Shown here: piece after piece, positions 21,839-30,924 of the stretch
Layout of the letters: each line of letters starts with the position of its first letter
How positions within the stretch are numbered: position 1 is the stretch's first letter
Assembly: GCA_036825195.1 (NCBI GenBank)
Contig: DAISYQ010000013.1
Span: forward strand, 1-64,000
DNA length: 64,000 nt
Origin: UBA2210 sp036825195
GTDB lineage: Bacteria; Desulfobacterota; Syntrophia; Syntrophales; UBA2210
Reading direction: 5' to 3'
Notes under the pieces: generated by a model
Told to the model about the DNA's origin: nothing
Databases searched by the model: none
The model's input: only the letters and a program-made list of their open reading frames with translations
Program-made: the position numbers and the translations under genes

Positions 21839-22519
21839 TCACCGAGTGGCCAATATCCCTTCCAGATAAGCTGTCACGGCATGTAGATCGGGGAATATCC
21901 GGTCAGCCACCGTATCAATGCCCTGCGCAGGGGGCTCGATATCGGGGATCATGAACGGGCGCATCTTTGCCTTCGCCGCGGAGAGTATCCCGCTGTTCGA
22001 ATCTTCGAGGACGATACATTGTTGTGGCTTGACCCGCAATCGATCTGCCGCCAGAAGAAAGATATCGGGCGCCGGTTTCCCATGTGGAACCTCGTCCCCA
22101 TAGACAACGGCATCGAATCGAACCGACAGTCGGGCTTTTTCGAGCAAGACTTCCGCACGTGAGCGCTCTGTTGATGTGGCGACGGCCGTCAGAACTACGT
22201 GGTTTTCCAGCAGATCGAGGAGTTCCAGCAGTCCTTTTTTCAGAGGAATTCCCCGCTGTTCAATGATGTCATCGGTATACCGAATGCGTAGTGCACGGGC
22301 ACAGTCAAAGTCGAAGGTCGAACCTAGGGCCTGTTCATACAACATGCGTGTGTCGTGAACGTCTCGCCCGATACTCTGAATAATGAGTGCTTCCGGAATC
22401 TCACAGTGATATGTTCGTCCTGCCCGCTGCCACGCCTCAATGGCGATGCGTTCGGTGTCGAACATGAGACCGTCCATATCGAAAATCACGGCGGAAATAT
22501 CAGATCTCGTTCTCAACAT
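21839..22519 (-). CDS. HAD-family phosphatase / beta-phosphoglucomutase-like
   Basis: A 226-residue HAD protein. VIFDMDGLMFDTERIA is motif I (nucleophile Asp and general acid Asp), VATSTERSRAEVLLEK includes motif II (Thr/Ser), GKPAPDIFLLAADRL motif III (Lys), and VLEDSNSGILSA motif IV. The helical cap after motif I is of the beta-phosphoglucomutase/YcjU type. It hydrolyses or isomerises a sugar phosphate or similar compound. Start 51 bases from the next gene. Confidence 0.9.
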   Translation of the reverse strand: MLRTRSDISAVIFDMDGLMFDTERIAIEAWQRAGRTYHCEIPEALIIQSIGRDVHDTRMLYEQALGSTFDFDCARALRIRYTDDIIEQRGIPLKKGLLELLDLLENHVVLTAVATSTERSRAEVLLEKARLSVRFDAVVYGDEVPHGKPAPDIFLLAADRLRVKPQQCIVLEDSNSGILSAAKAKMRPFMIPDIEPPAQGIDTVADRIFPDLHAVTAYLEGILATR

Positions 22520-22569
22520 GATACATGCAGTTCTCCGGGTGGGGGTCGATGTTACCGTAGGTCATTATG

Positions 22570-23373
22570 TTATATTCCAGCGCATGCCTTAAAGAATGTG
22601 TAACAGAAGACGCCGTCGGCTTCGGTTGTTCGATACAGGGCTTTGATGCCGTTGTCGAAGACGCTTTCTTCTATGAGACCATTGTTCAAAGCCTTTTCCC
22701 TGACACCTTCAATCATTGCCGTAAAGGTATTTCGTGTAAATCCTTCGACCAGCTCCGGTTTGCTTGCATCTACATAGACCATGCGCGGAGAAACACGGCA
22801 TTCTTTGAAACCTGCCTGAATGAGCAATGGAAAGAGCTCCCGTCCTATCAGGGCATTTCCCCCAGCCTGTCTCTGAAGCTCAATCTGACAATTGATCGCC
22901 TTGTTTGCGTCTTCGCTGTCAGGATAAAAGTATGTCGACCCGTGATCTCCTTCGATGACGGTGATCGTCCCTCCCCGTTTGATGAGACTCTTCAGGCAGA
23001 TCAAGGCCGCGACCGGATTGTTCAGGTGCTCGAGGACAAAGCATACAAAGACATGATCGAAGGAGTGTTCTGCAAAGGGGAGGTGAAAGATATCTCCCTG
23101 CTGCAGTGTGACATTGGTAATCCCCTCGGCATGAATATTGTCCTTCGCCTGAGCGATCGATTCATCCGATATGTCGACAGAAATGAATCGGGCACCGGGA
23201 CTGTTCTTGGCAAGCGTGACGGTTTGCGAGCCAACGCCGCAACCCGCTTCCAGGACGAGGCTTCTATCGGGGTATGATGTGTCGGAGTGAAGCAATTCGG
23301 TCAGTGTCTGTGCCTGGTCCTGCAGGCGCCGGTTCTCTCTATAGTTATATCCGTGAACGTATGTATGATTCAT
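22570..23373 (-). CDS. Class I SAM-dependent methyltransferase (UbiE-like)
   Basis: A 267-residue protein with VLEAGCGVGSQTVTLA (motif I), FISVDISDESIAQAK (motif II), LQQGDIFHLPFAEHSFDHVF and LKSLIKRGGTITVIEGDHG. Of its relatives, the long C-terminal half suggests a small-molecule rather than a protein acceptor. ATG 23373 was selected because the family starts just before this MNHTYVHGYN segment. No clear operon partner. Confidence 0.87.
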   Translation of the reverse strand: MNHTYVHGYNYRENRRLQDQAQTLTELLHSDTSYPDRSLVLEAGCGVGSQTVTLAKNSPGARFISVDISDESIAQAKDNIHAEGITNVTLQQGDIFHLPFAEHSFDHVFVCFVLEHLNNPVAALICLKSLIKRGGTITVIEGDHGSTYFYPDSEDANKAINCQIELQRQAGGNALIGRELFPLLIQAGFKECRVSPRMVYVDASKPELVEGFTRNTFTAMIEGVREKALNNGLIEESVFDNGIKALYRTTEADGVFCYTFFKACAGI

Positions 23374-23597
23374 AGCTAGTACCTGTCCATATATCAAAGC
23401 CCGGGAGACACCTCGTATGCGTTATACCCATAGGGTACCCTCCTGCTGAGAGACTCGTTCAATCGGAGCACCAGAGGAGATAGGGGAAGGAAAACTCGTA
23501 CCGCTCAAAATACCGCTCTCAACGAAATGGTTTTAATTTCATTTAATGGAATCCTTATTATTCAGTTACCGCTGTATGGCGTGATTCTGGTGAAGGC

Positions 23598-23993
23598 TTA
23601 CTTTCGCTCCTTCAGTAAATCCCGTATTTCCGTAAGCAGTACTTCCTGAGCAGGGGGAAGCTTGGGCGCTTCTTCCTCTTTTTTCTTGAAAGAATTAATC
23701 GCCTTGACAGCGATAAAAATCGCAAATGCGATGATTATGAAATCGACAATCGTTTGTATGAACTTTCCATAACTGATAACCACCGCCGGGATTTCACCCG
23801 AAGCTGCTTTTATGGTCAATGCAAGGTTGGTGAAAGCGACTCCACCCAAAAGCACGCCTATGGGGGGCATAATTACATCGCCTACAAAGGAAGAAACGAT
23901 TTTACCAAATGCGGCGCCAATGATGATACCGACCGCCATATCAACGACATTTCCTCTTACTGCAAATTCCTTAAATTCTTTCATCATCCCCAT
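23598..23993 (-). CDS. mscL: Large-conductance mechanosensitive channel
   Basis: A 131-residue protein with the complete MscL layout: N-terminal amphipathic start MMKEFKEFAVRGNVVDMAVG, TM1 IIIGAAFGKIVSSFVGDVI, the MPPIGVLLGG turn, TM2 (about 70-95, FIQTIVDFIIIAFAIFIAVK) and a charged C-terminal helix. It opens under membrane tension and releases solutes on osmotic downshift. Inner membrane homopentamer. Preceded by a GGAGGG site and about 250 bases of non-coding DNA. Confidence 0.97.
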   Translation of the reverse strand: MGMMKEFKEFAVRGNVVDMAVGIIIGAAFGKIVSSFVGDVIMPPIGVLLGGVAFTNLALTIKAASGEIPAVVISYGKFIQTIVDFIIIAFAIFIAVKAINSFKKKEEEAPKLPPAQEVLLTEIRDLLKERK

Positions 23994-24251
23994 AATAAAA
24001 CCCTCCTTGCTAAAATAGTGACCGGTTATGGTGCAACCCTAATAACCTCTCGACGAAACCTCCCACTGCTTAGCATCGATTAATCCGTATTACGACGAAG
24101 TTTACCTGCCCACGGATTGGGCAGGACACAATACTTTATTAGTGTTTAGATCCTCAATATTTCAAACAACCATTTTTGACTAATAGTTATGTCTATATCC
24201 GGGATTGGACCACACTTGTATTCTGATCATTAATATCACCAAAACAGGTTG

Positions 24252-24470
24252 TTAAGAAATGCTTTTTTTGAATCGTGAAGGATTGTCGATAAAGGCCTCT
24301 ATGCAAGAAAGACATATGCAAGATGTGCCTTTTTGTGTATCAGGGACCAGATCCAGCAGTTCTTGAGGAATGGTGATTTTGGTGCACCAGCACGGTTCGT
24401 CACTATGAGCCATGCATTCATTGTTGGCATGGCAAAAAGGGCATATGGTTTCATCTACGATTTTATTCAT
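24252..24470 (-). CDS. Cysteine-rich CWC family protein
   Basis: Seventy-two residues with cysteines arranged as CPFCHANNEC, CWC and CICLSC-ACI-like, the pattern of the small cysteine-rich CWC family, probably binding zinc. Its start codon overlaps the stop codon of the upstream DUF255 gene (TAATG), so translation is coupled and the two proteins may act together. Function unknown. Confidence 0.85.
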   Translation of the reverse strand: MNKIVDETICPFCHANNECMAHSDEPCWCTKITIPQELLDLVPDTQKGTSCICLSCIEAFIDNPSRFKKSIS

Positions 24471-26524
24471 TATTTTTTACCCAAAACTAATCTTTGTTGA
24501 AGAATTTGTGCTAATGCTTCTTTTACTTCAGTCACAGGATATGTGCACACTTTATTTTTGCAGATATATATGGTGGTTTGTCCCTCTATCAGTTTATTCT
24601 CAAGCAGGGATACCGTTCCTTCATTCTTTCCGCCTGATAAGAACACATCGGGCAGGTACTGCGTATCGAATTCTTTTCGTTTTGCCTCAAATTCTTTTCC
24701 TACGATAGCTACTTCATAGGACCCTCCGGCAAGCCAGGCCATCAGAATATCCCAATTTGCGTAATATGCACCGCCGGTTAAAGCGTTTTGCTTTATATTG
24801 CTCAGCATTCTTTCTGATTTCCGGATATAATCGTCATTGTAAAAATACTGTCCGAGTACAAACAGGTTTTTTGCCATTTGTGAATTTGCGGCTGGAATAA
24901 CATTGTCGGTTGTTTCTATCTTACGGGCTATTAATGCCGGATCGATATCGGATGTGTAATAAAACATCTCCCTCTCTTTGTCATAAAAATGATCAATAGC
25001 GTAGGCAGTTAATTGACGCGCCTCCTGTACCCATCTTTCATCGAATGTGGCCTGATATAGAGAAATAAAAGCCTCGATCGTGAAGGCATAATCATCCAGA
25101 AACGCGTTGATGGACACCGTACCGTTTTTATAATTTCTATGTAATCTGCAATCGAGGGTCTTGATTTCCGCGTCGATAAGATAGGCATTTTTCAGGGCTA
25201 TATCTAAATATTGCTTGTTGTTAAAAACTCTATACGCATCAATATAAGCCTTGAGCATAAGGGCATTCCATGAGGTGAGAATCTTATCATCAAGACCCGG
25301 TCGAACTCGCCTCGCCCTTTCTTTCAATAGGATCTCTTTTGCCTCCAGTACCCGTTCAGCTAGTTCGTTTTCCGTGATCTTATAGGTATCCGCTATCTCT
25401 TTATCGCTTGCGGATCTGAATAAGATATTCCGTCCGCCTTCCCAGTTTCCTTTTTCCGTGACGCTGTAATAGTCAATAATTACATCGGCCCTATTGCCCA
25501 ATGCTCTCTGCAATTCATCCTTTGTCCATACATAAAACTTCCCTTCTTCCCCTTCACTGTCGGCGTCATACGAAGAATAGAAACCGCCTTCGTTCGATGT
25601 CATCTCTCTTTGAATGAAGTCCAGGGTTTCCCGTACAATGAGTTTGTATCGGGGGTCTTTGGTCAGTTGATAAGCGGCAGCATATAAACTGACGAGTTGC
25701 GCGTTATCATACAGCATCTTCTCAAAATGGGGCACTTTCCAGTAGGGATCGGTAGAATAGCGAGCGAAACCACCACCAATCTGGTCGTAGATTCCGCCAT
25801 CGGCCATCTTGTGCAAGGTTGTTGTAATGGCCTCCAGCGCGTCCGCATTTCGGGTCAGATGATGATAGTGAAGCAGGAATTGATAGCCCACGGGCAGGGG
25901 AAATTTGGGGGCACCCTTATGTCCCCCGTTGGTGTAATCTATATCGCTTTTCCAGGCACCAAAAATACGGTCCAAGTCGCCGATGGTGAAATCCGCTTTT
26001 CCAGTATTCCCATACAACATTTCGCCGGATCGCACTCCCTGGGTGAGCGCCTCTGCCTGCTCCTGTGCCTTATCGGGATTTTGTTTCACGAACCGCAATA
26101 CCTGGGTGAGCATATCAACCCATTGTGCTTGTGGTAAATACGTTACGCCATACACAGGCCGACCATCGGGCAGGGCAATGCAATTCAGCGGCCAGCCTCC
26201 GCTACCGGTAATCAATTGTACGGCATGCATATACACCTGATCGATGTCGGGCCGCTCTTCTCTGTCAACTTTAATAGAGACGAAATTATCGTTCATGAAT
26301 GTTGCTACTTTTTCGTCATCAAAACTTTCGTGCTCCATAACGTGGCACCAGTGACAAGCCGCATAACCGATACTTACGATGATCATTTTATTTTCTTTCC
26401 GGGCCTTATCCAGGGCTTCTTTCCCCCAGGGATACCAATTGACAGGATTGTGAGCGTGTTGCAGCAGATAGGGACTGCTCTCGTGAATAAGGTGATTTGT
26501 GTGTTTATATTCCGGAGACTTCAT
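24470..26524 (-). CDS. Thioredoxin-domain protein, DUF255 (YyaL/SSP411-like)
   Basis: A 684-residue protein. Residues 1-170 form the thioredoxin-like DUF255 domain (NHLIHESSPYLLQHAHNPVN-WYPWG; active-site-like CHWC in YAACHWCHVMEHESFDD). The rest is an alpha/alpha-toroid resembling N-acylglucosamine epimerases (KFPLPVGY, GGIYDQIGGGFARYSTD, WKVPHFEKMLYDNAQL). Widespread and very conserved, but its reaction is not established; a role in protein or sugar quality control is often suggested. Cotranscribed with the CWC gene. Confidence 0.93.
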   Translation of the reverse strand: MKSPEYKHTNHLIHESSPYLLQHAHNPVNWYPWGKEALDKARKENKMIIVSIGYAACHWCHVMEHESFDDEKVATFMNDNFVSIKVDREERPDIDQVYMHAVQLITGSGGWPLNCIALPDGRPVYGVTYLPQAQWVDMLTQVLRFVKQNPDKAQEQAEALTQGVRSGEMLYGNTGKADFTIGDLDRIFGAWKSDIDYTNGGHKGAPKFPLPVGYQFLLHYHHLTRNADALEAITTTLHKMADGGIYDQIGGGFARYSTDPYWKVPHFEKMLYDNAQLVSLYAAAYQLTKDPRYKLIVRETLDFIQREMTSNEGGFYSSYDADSEGEEGKFYVWTKDELQRALGNRADVIIDYYSVTEKGNWEGGRNILFRSASDKEIADTYKITENELAERVLEAKEILLKERARRVRPGLDDKILTSWNALMLKAYIDAYRVFNNKQYLDIALKNAYLIDAEIKTLDCRLHRNYKNGTVSINAFLDDYAFTIEAFISLYQATFDERWVQEARQLTAYAIDHFYDKEREMFYYTSDIDPALIARKIETTDNVIPAANSQMAKNLFVLGQYFYNDDYIRKSERMLSNIKQNALTGGAYYANWDILMAWLAGGSYEVAIVGKEFEAKRKEFDTQYLPDVFLSGGKNEGTVSLLENKLIEGQTTIYICKNKVCTYPVTEVKEALAQILQQRLVLGKK

Positions 26525-26709
26525 GACGTTGCTTTCCTTTTATGGTTGCCGGTAAGAAGTTTTAAAAAATAACCATACAGTATGAATACTGCCTCGAATG
26601 ATAATACCGTGCCAGTAGCTGATGGAATTTGTAACGGTCGTATGTATGTTCGCAAAGCAAAACACCGGACCGAAGTAGCAGTCGGGTTGCCTCGCTTCTT
26701 CGATGCCTA

Positions 26710-27414
26710 TCACAATGTACCGAGTAAATATTGCTGCCTCTCTTCTTCGTTAAACTTTTCGATGGCGTACCTGAGCATCGTTCTTGGCATTTTTCGATAA
26801 TGAGCTTTCAGAAATGCTACTTCTTGAGCTTTGTCTCGCTTCCCAACTTCTCTCAACATCCATCCCACAGCCTTATGAATCAAGTCTTCCTGATCGCCGA
26901 GCAATTGTTCTGAGATGTGCAAGGTGTCGCCAAATCGGTTTTTTTTGATGAAGTAAAAGGTGGACATAATCGCTATTCGTCGTTCCCAGAGTGAATCCGA
27001 TCTTGATAGGTCATCCAATATCGATGTGTCCCGGTCTTCCAGATAGGGGCCGATAATGTAATGGGCAGAACAATCAACCAAGTCCCAGTTATTTACGTAC
27101 TGAGTGTTCCTCAAATACAGACAATAGATCTTCTCTTGCTCATCGGCACGGGAGGTGGAGAAGCGGGCAACTAACAGGATCAAGGCAAAGAACCGAACCT
27201 CGTGATACTCGGACCTCAAGAGTTTTTCTGCCACACTCAATGGTGTGGTCTTATACCGTGTAACTGCCTGACGGATTACCGGAACTCGGATGCCGAGGAA
27301 CATATCTCCAAAGCCATATTCACCCTCCGCTGTCTTGAAAAAATGCTGAGAGTGCCTGGCTATTTCCGGATCAGCCAGACTGCACAAATGATCTACTATC
27401 TCCTGATATTCCAT
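26710..27414 (-). CDS. AlkD-like DNA alkylation repair protein
   Basis: A 234-residue protein of HEAT-like repeats. The stretch NNWDLVDCSAHYIIG carries the Trp and Asp (WDxxD) that line the AlkD active site; GVRVPVIR-like FLGIRVPVIRQ near residue 40 and WMLREVGKRD near 185 fit the family. AlkD excises N3- and N7-alkylated purines without flipping the base. ATG 27414 has AAGGA upstream; an in-frame ATG at 27453 would add 13 charged residues. Confidence 0.88.
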   Translation of the reverse strand: MEYQEIVDHLCSLADPEIARHSQHFFKTAEGEYGFGDMFLGIRVPVIRQAVTRYKTTPLSVAEKLLRSEYHEVRFFALILLVARFSTSRADEQEKIYCLYLRNTQYVNNWDLVDCSAHYIIGPYLEDRDTSILDDLSRSDSLWERRIAIMSTFYFIKKNRFGDTLHISEQLLGDQEDLIHKAVGWMLREVGKRDKAQEVAFLKAHYRKMPRTMLRYAIEKFNEEERQQYLLGTL

Positions 27415-27629
27415 ATGGTAGTCCTTGTCTTCTTCCCGCATGCTGATCGACATGTCTCTATTAAACCGCGCAGCTCCAACGTGAACGGTAAGGTTATACT
27501 AGGGACGTAGATTTGAACAAAAAGCTAAAGGAGTGGGAGGGCTTCTATAATTTCCATCAGCCGTAGGCGTAGCCATCACAGTTTTATCTTGATCAGTATG
27601 CTCCCGTATTTTGTTTCCGATTCAATGTA

Positions 27630-28142
27630 CTATGTCTGAATACGGGAGCCCTGAATTGGCGCATCAAGACGTTGCTCGATTACCGTTGATCCCCATTGTG
27701 TGCCTGATTGTTCTTCAGCTAACCGGAATCCGTATTTTTCATAGAGATGTCGTGCCGAATCCAGCCCCTGAAATGTCCAGAGGTAAACGCTATCATATTC
27801 TTTGCGTTTACAGAAAGACATTGCTTGCTTCATCAGGTAATTCCCGGCCCCTTTCCCCCTGAGACTGTCCGACACGATAAACCAGCGAAGATGTCCAATA
27901 TTGCGGTTCTCTGATGATCCATTGATGGTAATCGAACCTTCAATCTTTCCATCGACGGATAGTGACCAGACGCAATCCTTAGTCTCATTGTAGTTTCTGA
28001 TGAAATCGGAAAATTCCGTCGCAACCTTTGCCTCAAAGAAATATCCAAAGTTCCAGCACTCGGCATAATACTCTGCATGAAGTTCAGCCACACGCCCGAT
28101 TAGGCCGGGGATATATCCGGTTACTGTTTCAAAAATGCTCAT
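27630..28142 (-). CDS. GNAT-family N-acetyltransferase
   Basis: A 170-residue GNAT. The first part, GYIPGLIGRVAELHAEYYAE, is typical of the GNAT domain that is fused to MarR regulators in other bacteria; here it stands alone. LRWFIVSDSLRGKGAGNYLM is the acetyl-CoA loop and LDSARHLYEKYGFRLAEE the C-terminal block. Substrate unknown. Confidence 0.85.
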   Translation of the reverse strand: MSIFETVTGYIPGLIGRVAELHAEYYAECWNFGYFFEAKVATEFSDFIRNYNETKDCVWSLSVDGKIEGSITINGSSENRNIGHLRWFIVSDSLRGKGAGNYLMKQAMSFCKRKEYDSVYLWTFQGLDSARHLYEKYGFRLAEEQSGTQWGSTVIEQRLDAPIQGSRIQT

Positions 28143-28401
28143 GGGTTGGTCCTGATGATGTTGTCAGTTGTCGACCCTTATGGGATTACATTTTTGCCGG
28201 CACTCATTATAGCAAACCGGCGACGATATTGAGATGTTTTTTATATGGAATTACAGTTTTTGGATGTATAATTGAATAGAGGGGTTGGGATAACCCTGTT
28301 CAACCTGTGGGTGTGTGAAAAAAGAAAATAGGAAAGGATACGGTTCTCAAGCATCGGGATATACCCTCTTGACCCCAAAAAAATCAGGAGGTGAAACGAT
28401 C

Positions 28402-29145
28402 ATGAAAAAGGTAATAACAAAACAAACTGCCTGTATTTTCCTCTGTATGATCCTTGCCTTCTCTTTCACTCCTCAGTCAGGCGCAGAAGATGCTCCTCAA
28501 GACGTTATTCGAGCCGCACAGGATGGATTGCCGCACTATTTGTCTCTTATCAGCAATGACATGGAAGACTTCGGTTTTGATGAAGACGACAATCTGGACG
28601 ATGTCGTTCTCGGCCACCCGTACCGTGAAAATTACATAGATGTGGATAATTATACGGAAGGGGATACCATTTACGACGTGTTGACAGAGGGTTTGACATG
28701 GTATTTTCCGGTTATGATCGGAGATGAAACCAAGTGTTTGCTGGGTGTGTCCATGAAGGAGGGCCCCTGGGAAGCGATGATGTTTGGCAGAGCAACTGTT
28801 GCCCAAAGGATCGGGTTGGTGAGGAACGTATGGCCCCTGTCCGAAGGCTATGACCCGCTTTTCTTCACTCGTTATCCGACGAACCTTTATTTTTCTGTCC
28901 CTCAGGTGGACGAATACAACCTGACACGGCTTTTTTATGAGGATCGGGTTGAAAGTGAAGAAGAACTGATTTCACTATATGCGAATCTCCGGCCCCTTTC
29001 AGAGACAATGGCATACATAGCCTCACAGATGTCCGATCCCGGTGACGGAGATGACGAGGGAGGCGCTGGTGGTGGTGAAGTGAACGTTAGCAGTCACGGC
29101 GTTGATGCTTCTTGGACGGGATGCTTTATTGCCACGGTTCATTGA
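28402..29145 (+). CDS. Secreted protein of unknown function
   Basis: A 247-residue protein with a clear signal peptide (ACIFLCMILAFSFTPQSGA, cleavage near residue 28). The mature part is acidic, starting with DVIRAAQDGLPHYLSLISND and DDNLDDVVLGHPY, and ends with a Gly/Asp-rich linker (DPGDGDDEGGAGGG) and a short hydrophobic tail. AGGAGGTG before ATG 28402 fixes the start. Periplasmic or exported; no recognised domain, no operon partner. Confidence 0.8.
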   Translation: MKKVITKQTACIFLCMILAFSFTPQSGAEDAPQDVIRAAQDGLPHYLSLISNDMEDFGFDEDDNLDDVVLGHPYRENYIDVDNYTEGDTIYDVLTEGLTWYFPVMIGDETKCLLGVSMKEGPWEAMMFGRATVAQRIGLVRNVWPLSEGYDPLFFTRYPTNLYFSVPQVDEYNLTRLFYEDRVESEEELISLYANLRPLSETMAYIASQMSDPGDGDDEGGAGGGEVNVSSHGVDASWTGCFIATVH

Positions 29146-29153
29146 ATAGAGCG

Positions 29154-29192
29154 GTGAGCGCCTTTCCCGTAACTCGTAACGTGGGTGGCGAA
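29154..29192. repeat. Degenerate REP-like element
   Basis: GTGAGCGCCTTTCCCGTAAC and the following bases to GGGTGGCGAAC resemble the element at 10891-10927 (GTGAGCGCATTCCCCGC ... GGGGTTAGCGA), but the palindrome is imperfect. It lies 8 bases after the secreted-protein gene. The remaining 220 bases before the next gene show nothing recognisable. Confidence 0.4.
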
Positions 29193-29418
29193 CATGAGGG
29201 ATTACAAGGGTTCTCCTCAGAGGTCAGTTATTACCGCAGTTACGCTCAAGCGATATTCGATAGATATAATTGCTTTCAATCCCTTCCATGCCTTATTCCA
29301 TTTTCAAAGGCGGGGGAATGCAATTGCCATTGCACAAACTGCTTTTGAAATGATATGCCAAGAGCGGTATCGGATACAAGCCAGTCTCAATGCGTAGAAG
29401 CCACAGGACATTTGCTCA

Positions 29419-30501
29419 GTGAGATCAACCTCAAAAAACATATCGAATCTTCTTTTGATTGTGGTGTGCTGTTATGTAATCCTTCTGATTGTCGTGGGAT
29501 TATGGCCGATGAATTTCAGGCAACACAATATGGCCGTCTTGGATGACCATAACGGTATTTCTTTTGCACTACCGTCTACCGCCTATTCGCAGGTACCTCC
29601 TCAGAAGCTCCTCAATGTGCGGGAATTTACCATACTCATCGATATGGTCTCTGATTTCTCCGTATCCGAAGGATTTGGAAGTATTCTGACGTATGGTCTG
29701 GATTATCATAAGATGAATTTTATCGTGGGGCAGTGGAAAGATGGTATTGAGCTCAGAATCCAATCCGATGGCACTGCCAGCACCATCAGCTTCGGGAAGA
29801 AGCATGTTTTCACAAAGGGGAAACCGACTCGATTTGCGATCGTGTACGATCAGAACAGATTTGACCTCTATCAAAACGGGAAAAAGATCGCCACGCGGAA
29901 AACGGGTCCCATGACGTTCTCCCGCTGGGATAATTCATACCCTCTCGTCGTCGGAAGCAACGCCCACGGGACGGGTCCTTGGAAGGGAACGATACATTCG
30001 ATAGCGATTTTTGACCGATCACTATCGAAGAGTAAGGTCCAAGCAGAGACTGATAGCATACGAACGTTGGCACCCCTGATCTGGTATGCCTTTGACGGCG
30101 ATAACGGTACGGCAGTTCCCGATTATGGCTCCGGAACTCCTGCCCCTCTGATTGTCCCTGATCGTTTCATTCCCTATGCGAGAACGGTTCTGGAATTCCC
30201 ATTGAACAGACATAATAAATTCACAAATAATATCCTGGACATCACGATCAATCTGCTCGGGTTTATACCGCTTGGATTTTTTCTTTTCATGTATATGACC
30301 CACCGGCACGTGTCGGTCGCAAAAGCACTTCTGCTCTCGATAGCTGCCGGATTCGCCGTCAGTCTTTGTATAGAAATATCCCAGGGCTTTCTCTCGGGTC
30401 GATCCTCGAGTATGCTTGATCTGATTAATAACACGCTCGGGAGCGCTTTGGGGGCCTTTCTGTATCGCTATAAAAGGTATTTCTTCAGATACTCCTCATG
30501 A
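29419..30501 (+). CDS. LamG-VanZ fusion membrane protein
   Basis: A 360-residue protein: an N-terminal membrane helix (about 10-30, ending in the VanZ-like VVGLWPMNF), an inserted concanavalin A/LamG-like domain (about 45-215; FTILIDMVSDFSVS, HKMNFIVGQWKDGIELRI, WKGTIHSIAIFDRSLS), then the VanZ membrane part with three helices (LDITINLLGFIPLGFFLF, SLCIEISQGFLSGRSSSMLD, LINNTLGSALGAF). The LamG part should lie outside the cytoplasm and bind a glycan or peptide; this is inference. Start is GTG 29419. The 3' end overlaps the convergent DUF3795 gene by 34 bases. Confidence 0.82.
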   Translation: MRSTSKNISNLLLIVVCCYVILLIVVGLWPMNFRQHNMAVLDDHNGISFALPSTAYSQVPPQKLLNVREFTILIDMVSDFSVSEGFGSILTYGLDYHKMNFIVGQWKDGIELRIQSDGTASTISFGKKHVFTKGKPTRFAIVYDQNRFDLYQNGKKIATRKTGPMTFSRWDNSYPLVVGSNAHGTGPWKGTIHSIAIFDRSLSKSKVQAETDSIRTLAPLIWYAFDGDNGTAVPDYGSGTPAPLIVPDRFIPYARTVLEFPLNRHNKFTNNILDITINLLGFIPLGFFLFMYMTHRHVSVAKALLLSIAAGFAVSLCIEISQGFLSGRSSSMLDLINNTLGSALGAFLYRYKRYFFRYSS

Positions 30502-30881
30502 ATACGATCGAAATAATCCCTTTTTGAAAAGAATGCCTTGTGAAGCATATTCAGTTCCTCCCGTGTACAGACCTCGGCGGCATGAGATCTCAACTGTTCA
30601 GATTTTACGAATACGCTGTTAATGATCGTACACGGATAGTCATCACACAGACCGCAGTTTTCCAGTGCTTTTAGACTGATGCAAGCGCACAGTTCCGAAT
30701 AAGCGCACTCCTTTTCCAGCGCGCAACCGTGACAGGCCATATTTTCGACAGGAATATGGGGATCTCTCAATCCAAGGCGAACCCATAATGCCTTCACCTG
30801 TTCCAGCTCGATCTTTCCGCCGTCTTGTGTCGCTCTATAGCGGGGACAGCATGTGCATTGATCGCCGCAGAATCCGATCAT
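30468..30881 (-). CDS. DUF3795 cysteine-rich protein
   Basis: A 137-residue protein. IGFCGDQCTCCPRYRAT, CHGCALEKECAYSELCACI and CGLCDDYPC give three cysteine clusters typical of DUF3795 proteins of anaerobes, probably metal- or Fe-S-binding. Function unknown. Start at ATG 30881, where the family begins; AGGAGG lies about 13 bases upstream, slightly far, and a longer form from 30914 is possible. Overlaps the convergent LamG-VanZ gene at its 3' end. Confidence 0.82.
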   Translation of the reverse strand: MIGFCGDQCTCCPRYRATQDGGKIELEQVKALWVRLGLRDPHIPVENMACHGCALEKECAYSELCACISLKALENCGLCDDYPCTIINSVFVKSEQLRSHAAEVCTREELNMLHKAFFSKRDYFDRIHEEYLKKYLL

Positions 30882-30924
30882 CTTTATGTGTATTCCTCCT
30901 GCCGAATCTTCCATCCCCGAGCCG

